Assembly (NCBI RefSeq): GCF_000143985.1
Contig: NC_014364.1
Location: 1,984,001-2,048,000 of the forward strand
Length of the DNA stretch: 64,000 nucleotides
Source: Sediminispirochaeta smaragdinae DSM 11293
GTDB taxonomy: Bacteria; Spirochaetota; Spirochaetia; DSM-16054; Sediminispirochaetaceae
Direction of reading: 5' to 3'
The translations under genes and the position numbers were made by a program. Under the pieces are notes generated by a model. It saw nothing but the letters and a program-made list of their open reading frames with translations. It made no database searches and was not told the DNA's origin. Positions 58,661-64,000 of the stretch are shown here, one piece after another. The stretch's first letter is position 1; each line of letters begins with the position of its first letter.

Positions 58661-59533
58661 CTACTGGAGCAGCTGGAGAACCGACTGGGTTTTCGTATTT
58701 GCCTGGGCAAGCATGGCAGTTGAGGACTGAACGAGAATCTGGTTCTTTGTGTACCTAACCATCTCATCGGCCATATCGGTGTCCCTGATTCTGCTTTCTG
58801 CCGCCTGCAGGTTTTCTGAGCCTACGGCCAGACCTCTGGTCGCATGCTCGAGACGGTTCTGATAGGCTCCGAGATCCGCACGCTGCTTGTTGACCTTCCG
58901 AAGGGCCGAATCAATTACGGAGATCGAAATGTTGGCGCTGTCGGGGGTCGACATGGAGATGAAGGTCGCGGCGTGAGCCATGGCTCCGAGTCCCTGAATC
59001 CCAAGTCCCTGGGCGGTCATGGTGCCGATGAAAATGCGTTCCCGCTGATCCATGTTGGCACCGATGTGGAGCCACATGCTTGCGGTTACCGAATTTTCTC
59101 CGGTTTCCCGGGCGAAACGGCCGGTAAGCATGTTCATGCCATTGAACTGTGCATGACTTGCGATTCTGTTGACTTCGTCGACCAGCTGGCTGATTTCGAC
59201 CTGAATCTGCATGCGGTCTTCATCGGTGTATACACCGTTGGAACTCTGGACAGCCAATTCTCTCATCCTCTGAAGAATGTCCTGAGTTTCCTGCAAATAC
59301 CCTTCTGTGCTCTGTATAAAAGAGATACCGTTCTGGGCATTCCGTTCCGCCTGGACCAGGCCTCTGATCTGGCTACGCATTTTCTCGCTTACGGCAAGTC
59401 CCGATGCATCATCGCCGGCACGGTTTATACGAAGCCCTGAAGAGAGCTTTTCCATGTTTTTGTCGACGCTGAGGTTGTTGAACTTGTTCTGGCGCTGAGC
59501 GAAGATGGCGCTCATGTTGTGATTGATAATCAT
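58661..59533 (-). CDS. flaB: Flagellin FlaB (periplasmic flagellar filament core)
   Basis: A 290-residue flagellin with the spirochaetal FlaB start [19 protein letters not shown], conserved [20 protein letters not shown] and C-terminal [20 protein letters not shown], ending VLQLLQ. The short variable centre (about 140-200) is usual for FlaB, which lies under the outer sheath in the periplasm. Strong ribosome site (AAGGAGGAT) and a sigma-28-like promoter upstream. Confidence 0.96.
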   Translation of the reverse strand: MIINHNMSAIFAQRQNKFNNLSVDKNMEKLSSGLRINRAGDDASGLAVSEKMRSQIRGLVQAERNAQNGISFIQSTEGYLQETQDILQRMRELAVQSSNGVYTDEDRMQIQVEISQLVDEVNRIASHAQFNGMNMLTGRFARETGENSVTASMWLHIGANMDQRERIFIGTMTAQGLGIQGLGAMAHAATFISMSTPDSANISISVIDSALRKVNKQRADLGAYQNRLEHATRGLAVGSENLQAAESRIRDTDMADEMVRYTKNQILVQSSTAMLAQANTKTQSVLQLLQ

Positions 59534-59582
59534 GCAATCCTCCTTGAAATGGTGAGACGGACATCCTTGTCCTTCATTTTAG

Positions 59583-59609
59583 ATATCGGTAGTGTGGGGT
59601 GGAAGTTTA
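59583..59609 (-). promoter_or_regulatory. Sigma-28-like promoter of flaB
   Basis: On the minus strand TAAA (complement of 59606-59609) is followed after 15 bases by ACCGATAT (complement of 59583-59590), six of eight matches to the FliA consensus GCCGATAA. Confidence 0.75.
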
Positions 59610-59679
59610 CCTTTTTTTCAAGATACTTGCTTGAGGCAGGCGATACTGTTAGAAATCCGTTAGTTGGGAATGGCTCCCG

Positions 59680-59708
59680 TTGAGAGGCAGAGCTGGATCG
59701 GATACACT
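59680..59708 (+). promoter_or_regulatory. Promoter TTGAGA-17-TACACT of the phosphofructokinase gene
   Basis: TTGAGA (59680-59685) and TACACT (59703-59708) are 17 bp apart, about 20 bp before the start codon. Confidence 0.5.
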
Positions 59709-59728
59709 ATAGAAAGGAGAGGTGGGGA

Positions 59729-60769
59729 ATGAAGATTGGAATCCTTACGGCCGGTGGCGACTGTCCCGGTCTAAATGCGGCGATTCGCGGAGTGGGGAAG
59801 GCAGCGGTGCTGACCTACGGCATGGATGTGTATGGTATTTCATCCGGTTTCCTCGGCATGATTGAGCTTGAGTATAGGAGTTTGAGTGAGCTGGACCTTT
59901 CAGGCATTCTGACCCTCGGTGGGACCATTCTTGGTACAAGCAGAGAAAAACCCTTCAAGGATCAATCCTACGGCGAATATATTCGAAGTAAACCCGATAT
60001 TATTTTGGACAACTACAAAAAGCTCGGTCTTGATTGTTTGGTCTGTATCGGTGGCAACGGGACCATGAAAACGGCGTCGAAACTTTCCGACTACGGCTTG
60101 AATATCATCGGCATCCCAAAAACAATTGACAACGATGTGTGGGGGACCGAACTCTCCTTCGGCTTTGATTCAGCCATGATGGTTGCGACCGAAGCCCTTG
60201 ATCGGATCCATACCACCGCGAACAGCCACAAGCGGATCATGGTGATCGAAGTAATGGGACACCATGCGGGCTGGCTCGCCCTTTATTCAGGGATTGCCGG
60301 GGGAGGGGATCTTATTCTTATTCCGGAGATCCCCTACGATGAATCGGTCATGTGCGACTACCTAACCGAGCGTAATCGTCAGGGGAAACCCTATTCGATT
60401 GTTGTTGTTGCAGAAGGAATAGATTTCCCCAAAAAGAAGAAGAAGAAAAAAAGTGCCGCGAACTACATTGCAAAGATGATTCAGGAGGAGACCGGCATGC
60501 CGACGAGAGAGACTATCCTCGGTTATATCCAACGAGGAGGCTCTCCCACCGCGGCCGATCGTATTCTTGCAACCCGTTTCGGAGCTCAGGCCGCCGATTT
60601 TGCCTCACGTGGGGAGTTCGGCGTGATGGTTGCCCTCCATGATCAGCATGTGGAAGCTGTCCCTCTTTCCGAAGTAGCGGGGAAGTTAAAACTTGTTCCC
60701 GGTGATCTTCCTCTTTTGAGGAAGGCACGCGCGCTGGGTACCTGCTTTGGCGATACACTTTCTACTTGA
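59729..60769 (+). CDS. pfkA: 6-phosphofructokinase
   Basis: A 346-residue PfkA-family enzyme phosphorylating fructose 6-phosphate. Motifs: ILTAGGDCPGLNAAIRG, GIPKTIDNDVWGTE (catalytic aspartate), MGHHAGWLALYSG and LGYIQRGGSPTAADR. The phosphoryl-donor motif is IGGNGTM: glycine at the position that selects ATP over pyrophosphate, but asparagine where E. coli has aspartate (GGDG), so donor use deserves a test. A run of seven lysines (PKKKKKKKSA, near residue 232) is odd for the family. GGAGAGG precedes the ATG. Confidence 0.92.
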   Translation: MKIGILTAGGDCPGLNAAIRGVGKAAVLTYGMDVYGISSGFLGMIELEYRSLSELDLSGILTLGGTILGTSREKPFKDQSYGEYIRSKPDIILDNYKKLGLDCLVCIGGNGTMKTASKLSDYGLNIIGIPKTIDNDVWGTELSFGFDSAMMVATEALDRIHTTANSHKRIMVIEVMGHHAGWLALYSGIAGGGDLILIPEIPYDESVMCDYLTERNRQGKPYSIVVVAEGIDFPKKKKKKKSAANYIAKMIQEETGMPTRETILGYIQRGGSPTAADRILATRFGAQAADFASRGEFGVMVALHDQHVEAVPLSEVAGKLKLVPGDLPLLRKARALGTCFGDTLST

Positions 60770-60799
60770 TGTGGCTTGGTAACGATAAGGAGCGGTACC

Positions 60800-62866
60800 A
60801 TGAATGTTGAGTTTCTCAATAAAGAGATAAGTTGGCTCTCGTTTAATAATCGGGTTTTGGAAGAAGCTCAGGACCCGTCCGTTCCTCTTGCCATGCGTCT
60901 CAAATTCCTTGGAATCTACTCTAATAATCTTGATGAATTCTTTCGGGTTCGGGTTGCGACCCTGAAACGACTTGCGAAGCTGGGAAAAAAGAGCATCGAA
61001 TCGATTGGTGACGACCCCAAAATGATTCTCGACCAGATCCAGGATATCGTTATCCGGCAGCATGCCAAATTTGATTATATTTTCGATGAGCTTCGGAAGA
61101 AGATGGAAGAGGCGAATATCTTTTTTTTAAGAGAAACGGACCTTGTGCGTGAGGAGCATAAGGCCATCGTGAAGGAGTATTTTATACGAGAGGTTCGTCC
61201 TCAAATCTTTCCGGTCATGGTCAATAGCCGTTACCGTTTTCCGGAATTAAGCGATACCGATCTTTATCTTCTGGTTAAGCTAAGTAAACAGGGCTCTTCC
61301 CGGGAAACCTACAGCATCATCGAGATTCCGTCGAAAAGTTGTCCCCGTTTTTTGCTTCTACCCAAGGAAGGGGAGAGGCAGTATGTCATCCTGTTGGAGG
61401 ATATTGTTAGATCCGGGCTTGACTATATCTTCCATTCCCTTAACTTTGATACCTTCCAGGCCTATGATATAAAGATCACTCGCGATGCCGAACTGGATAT
61501 CGATGATGATTTTGAGGTGAGCTACCTCAATAAAATTCATAAGAGTCTTGAGCAGCGTAAAAACGCAAACCCCGTACGGCTTACCTATGATACGGCTATG
61601 CCGGCGGAGATGGTACGGTTCATCGAACGAAAACTGAAACTCAACGCCCTTGATACCATCTTGCCGGGAAGGCGATATCACAATTCAAAAGATTATATGA
61701 ACTTTCCAGATATCCTTCCGGACGAACAGTGTCATGTCCCCACCGGTATCATTCACCGTGATCTTCGTCGTACATCTGGAATCATCGAGGTGGTTAGGAA
61801 AAAGGAGCTCCTTCTTCATTTTCCCTATCTCGGTTTTGAGACCATCATCGACCTCCTCCGTGAGGCCTCCCTTGACCCGAAGGTCACCAGTATCAGGGTT
61901 ACACTCTACAGGCTGGCTCGTTACTCTTCGGTCATCAATGCTCTCATCAATGCTAAGAAAAACAGGAAGGAAGTAGTCGTTCTTCTTGAATTGCAGGCCC
62001 GCTTCGATGAAAAGGCGAATATACGGTGGGCCAATAAGCTGAAATCCGAGGGAGTAAAGGTACTTTTCGGGGTTCCCGGCCTGAAGGTTCATTCGAAACT
62101 TTGCATCATTACCAGGAAGGGGCACAAGGGAAGCGAGGAACATGTTTGTGCCATCGGTACCGGAAACCTCAACGAGGATACCGCCAGGCTCTATACCGAT
62201 ACCTATCTCCTCACTTCTCATCCCGAGATTTGCAGTGAGGTCGATCAACTTTTTGGTTTTTTTGAGCGTAACTATCGGATTAGCCGTTTCAACCACCTTA
62301 TCGTAAGCCCCTTTCAGAGCCGTCAGGCTTTTATCGCTCTCATTGAGGAACAAATAGGGCGGGTCAAAAAGGGGAAACAGGGACTCATTCGCCTGCAGCT
62401 CAATAATTTGGCGGATAGGGACCTGATTCAGAGCCTCTACCGGGCAAGTGAGAAGGGGGTCTCGATCCAATTGATTGTTCGGGGGATGCTTAGCCTTATA
62501 CCCGGTCGGAAAAAGATGAGCGAGAATATCGAGGTGATCAGTATCGTAGATTCTTATCTCGAGCATGCCCGTTTTTTCATCTTCGGTCCCGACGAGAAGG
62601 TTAAAGTCTGGATCTCTTCCGCCGATTGGCTTCCCCGCAATATCGATCGTCGCGTGGAGGTTACGTGTCCCATCTACGATACCAATTTGAAGCGGGAACT
62701 CATTGATCTTTTTTCCATTGAGTGGAAAGATAACGTGAAGGCAAGGAGAATTGTCGACGGCAAAGAGTTCCGCAATCAGAACGGTCTGCCTCCATGGCGT
62801 TCCCAGTTAGAGAAGGGCCTCTACCTGAAGCGGCTTCATGAAGAAAGGGAAGCCGACCGCTCTTGA
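60800..62866 (+). CDS. ppk: Polyphosphate kinase 1
   Basis: 688 residues from the ATG at 60800 (ATAAGGAGCGG upstream). Reversibly transfers the ATP gamma-phosphate to polyphosphate. N-terminal domain with NKEISWLSFNNRVLEEAQDP and IYSNNLDEFFRVRVATLKRL; the autophosphorylated histidine lies in PGLKVHSKLCIITRKG and the second in YLEHARFFIFG; arginines for ATP are in FDEKANIRWANKL. Normal length. Confidence 0.95.
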   Translation: MNVEFLNKEISWLSFNNRVLEEAQDPSVPLAMRLKFLGIYSNNLDEFFRVRVATLKRLAKLGKKSIESIGDDPKMILDQIQDIVIRQHAKFDYIFDELRKKMEEANIFFLRETDLVREEHKAIVKEYFIREVRPQIFPVMVNSRYRFPELSDTDLYLLVKLSKQGSSRETYSIIEIPSKSCPRFLLLPKEGERQYVILLEDIVRSGLDYIFHSLNFDTFQAYDIKITRDAELDIDDDFEVSYLNKIHKSLEQRKNANPVRLTYDTAMPAEMVRFIERKLKLNALDTILPGRRYHNSKDYMNFPDILPDEQCHVPTGIIHRDLRRTSGIIEVVRKKELLLHFPYLGFETIIDLLREASLDPKVTSIRVTLYRLARYSSVINALINAKKNRKEVVVLLELQARFDEKANIRWANKLKSEGVKVLFGVPGLKVHSKLCIITRKGHKGSEEHVCAIGTGNLNEDTARLYTDTYLLTSHPEICSEVDQLFGFFERNYRISRFNHLIVSPFQSRQAFIALIEEQIGRVKKGKQGLIRLQLNNLADRDLIQSLYRASEKGVSIQLIVRGMLSLIPGRKKMSENIEVISIVDSYLEHARFFIFGPDEKVKVWISSADWLPRNIDRRVEVTCPIYDTNLKRELIDLFSIEWKDNVKARRIVDGKEFRNQNGLPPWRSQLEKGLYLKRLHEEREADRS

Positions 62867-62892
62867 CATCACTGTTCCCTTTTCCCTAGAAT
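62863..62892 (+). promoter_or_regulatory. Promoter TTGACA-18-TAGAAT of ileS
   Basis: TTGACA (62863-62868, overlapping the ppk stop) and TAGAAT (62887-62892) are 18 bp apart. The leader is only about 42 bases and holds no T-box. Confidence 0.7.
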
Positions 62893-62941
62893 GCTTTCCG
62901 TGTTTTCTATACTCTTGTTTTGAATCCGTGAGGAGGAAACT

Positions 62942-64000
62942 TTGTTCAACCCGGTCGACCCAAAAGTAAATTTTCCCAAGATGGAAGAGGATATTCTTAA
63001 ATTTTGGGAGAATAACAATATTTTCCAAAAATCCATTGATCAGCGTGAGGGCAAGGATGAGTTTGTCTTTTATGATGGTCCTCCCTTTGCTACCGGTCTT
63101 CCTCATTTCGGCCACTTCGTACCAGGGACCATAAAGGATATTATCCCCCGTTATCAGACTATGAAGGGGAAAAAGGTTCTCCGGCGTTTCGGTTGGGACT
63201 GCCATGGTCTTCCCGTCGAGTACGAGATGGAAAAAGAGCTCGGGATTTCAGGCAAAAGTGAAATTGAAGCCTTTGGCGTGGCAAAATTCAATGAATCCTG
63301 CCGTTCTATTGTGTTGAGATATACCTCCGAATGGCGTCAGATCGTGACGAGAATGGGACGGTGGGTCGATTTTGACCACGATTACAAAACCATGGATCCC
63401 GATTATATGGAATCGATCTGGTGGGTCTTAAGCCAACTTTGGAAGAAGGGGTACCTCTACGAGGGGTACAATATTCTTCCCTACAGTCCCGCACTTTCGA
63501 CCCCTCTTTCAAACTTTGAGGTGAATCTCGGTGGCTACCAGGAGGTTGTGGACCCCGCAGTCACCATTCGCTTCAAGGTACGGGGAACCGAGTCGACCTA
63601 TATTCTGGCATGGACCACCACGCCTTGGACCCTGCCCAGTAACCTCGGCCTTGCATTTGGTCCCGATATCGATTATGTCAAGGTGAAAGACGGCGACGAG
63701 TATTACATCATGGCAAAGGAACGCCTTTCCGCGTATTACAAGGATCCGTCGGAATATGAGGTTCTGGAAGAGAAAAAAGGTACGGCTTATGCCGGAGTCG
63801 AATATGAACCGCTGTTTCCCTATTTTGCCCATTTACGGGAGCAAAATGCCTTTAGAGCCTTTACTGCAGACTATGTAACCACCGAAGATGGAACGGGTAT
63901 CGTACATACGGCCCCCGGTTTTGGTGAGGAAGATTATGCGGCCATGAAAGGAACAGGTGTCCCGGTCGTCTGTCCTATCGACGCAGAATGCCGCTTCACC
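62942..64000 (+). CDS. ileS: Isoleucyl-tRNA synthetase, eukaryote-like type (5' part)
   Basis: TTG at 62942 after GTGAGGAGGAAAC opens a frame that runs off the window end, giving 353 residues. It starts [20 protein letters not shown]. The ATP-binding HIGH motif reads [20 protein letters not shown], followed by [20 protein letters not shown]; the editing domain starts with [15 protein letters not shown]. The GLPHxGH form and the YEMEKELG stretch are those of the eukaryote-like IleS2 group, known in spirochaetes and linked with natural mupirocin tolerance. The KMSKS part lies beyond the window. Confidence 0.94.
   Translation, partial: MFNPVDPKVNFPKMEEDILKFWENNNIFQKSIDQREGKDEFVFYDGPPFATGLPHFGHFVPGTIKDIIPRYQTMKGKKVLRRFGWDCHGLPVEYEMEKELGISGKSEIEAFGVAKFNESCRSIVLRYTSEWRQIVTRMGRWVDFDHDYKTMDPDYMESIWWVLSQLWKKGYLYEGYNILPYSPALSTPLSNFEVNLGGYQEVVDPAVTIRFKVRGTESTYILAWTTTPWTLPSNLGLAFGPDIDYVKVKDGDEYYIMAKERLSAYYKDPSEYEVLEEKKGTAYAGVEYEPLFPYFAHLREQNAFRAFTADYVTTEDGTGIVHTAPGFGEEDYAAMKGTGVPVVCPIDAECRFT

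Noticed and set aside
61685-62566. 293-codon minus-strand open frame inside ppk
   Set aside because: Fully antisense to conserved polyphosphate kinase motifs; no independent coding evidence.
62893-62941. T-box leader for ileS
   Set aside because: The predicted leader is only about 40-50 bases and lacks T-box sequence or an antiterminator.

Overview
The window reads as chromosomal DNA of a free-living, saccharolytic spirochaete close to Sediminispirochaeta/Spirochaeta. The flagellin at 58661-59533 has a typical spirochaetal FlaB N-terminus, there is a detached FlhB C-terminal domain (FlhX), and the neighbourhood PUR-domain protein / rnhB / short SMC is, as I recall, also found in Borrelia. 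The isoleucyl-tRNA synthetase is of the eukaryote-like type known in spirochaetes. Species assignment is inference; I ran no search.

Region 1 (1-7136) holds the tail of a CcdA/DsbD-like membrane protein, a chemoreceptor, and a minus-strand group: a PAS-PAS-LuxR regulator, a membrane-anchored histidine-kinase-like protein with degenerate catalytic boxes, and an orphan N4-cytosine-type DNA methyltransferase. Related 11-bp-spaced direct repeats (TACCAG) lie upstream of the regulator and of the kinase-like gene. A GntR-type regulator follows.

Region 2 (7137-30157) is the most distinctive part: three adjacent import systems built on Fe3+-type ABC transporters, each with its own regulator and, visibly, its own palindromic operator. 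System A (GntR; operator TGGATATATCCA) pairs the transporter with a cytoplasmic clan GH-G-like glycosidase. System B (LacI; CACACGTGTG beside two near-identical promoters) includes a MINPP-like histidine phosphatase lipoprotein, the transporter, a HAD phosphatase and a PfkB kinase. System C (LacI; TTAAACGTTT palindromes) has a PHP phosphoesterase, a HAD phosphatase, the transporter and a paralogous PfkB kinase. I do not see the paired tyrosines of ferric-binding proteins in these binding proteins, and the partner genes are all sugar or phosphate-ester enzymes. I infer import of phosphorylated or glycosylated polyols or sugars rather than iron.

Region 3 (30158-39290) starts with terminators and a 143-bp MITE-like element with perfect 17-bp terminal inverted repeats and a 4-bp target duplication. 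Next come a GntR regulator and two divergent units: SIS-domain protein, transaldolase-like protein and ROK kinase on the minus strand, and a uroporphyrinogen-decarboxylase-like protein plus a xylFGH-type ABC importer on the plus strand.

Region 4 (39379-64000) is mostly housekeeping: a DUF362 ferredoxin-like protein, tRNA-Gly(UCC), PUR-domain protein, rnhB, an SMC without a recognisable hinge, two unknown envelope proteins, ffh-rpsP-khpA-rimM-trmD-rplS, flhX, an HD-GYP protein, yraN, two small unknown proteins, a PadR regulator, two envelope proteins, coaD, rpmF-acpP-rnc, a CCA-adding enzyme, flaB with a sigma-28-like promoter, pfkA, ppk and the start of ileS.
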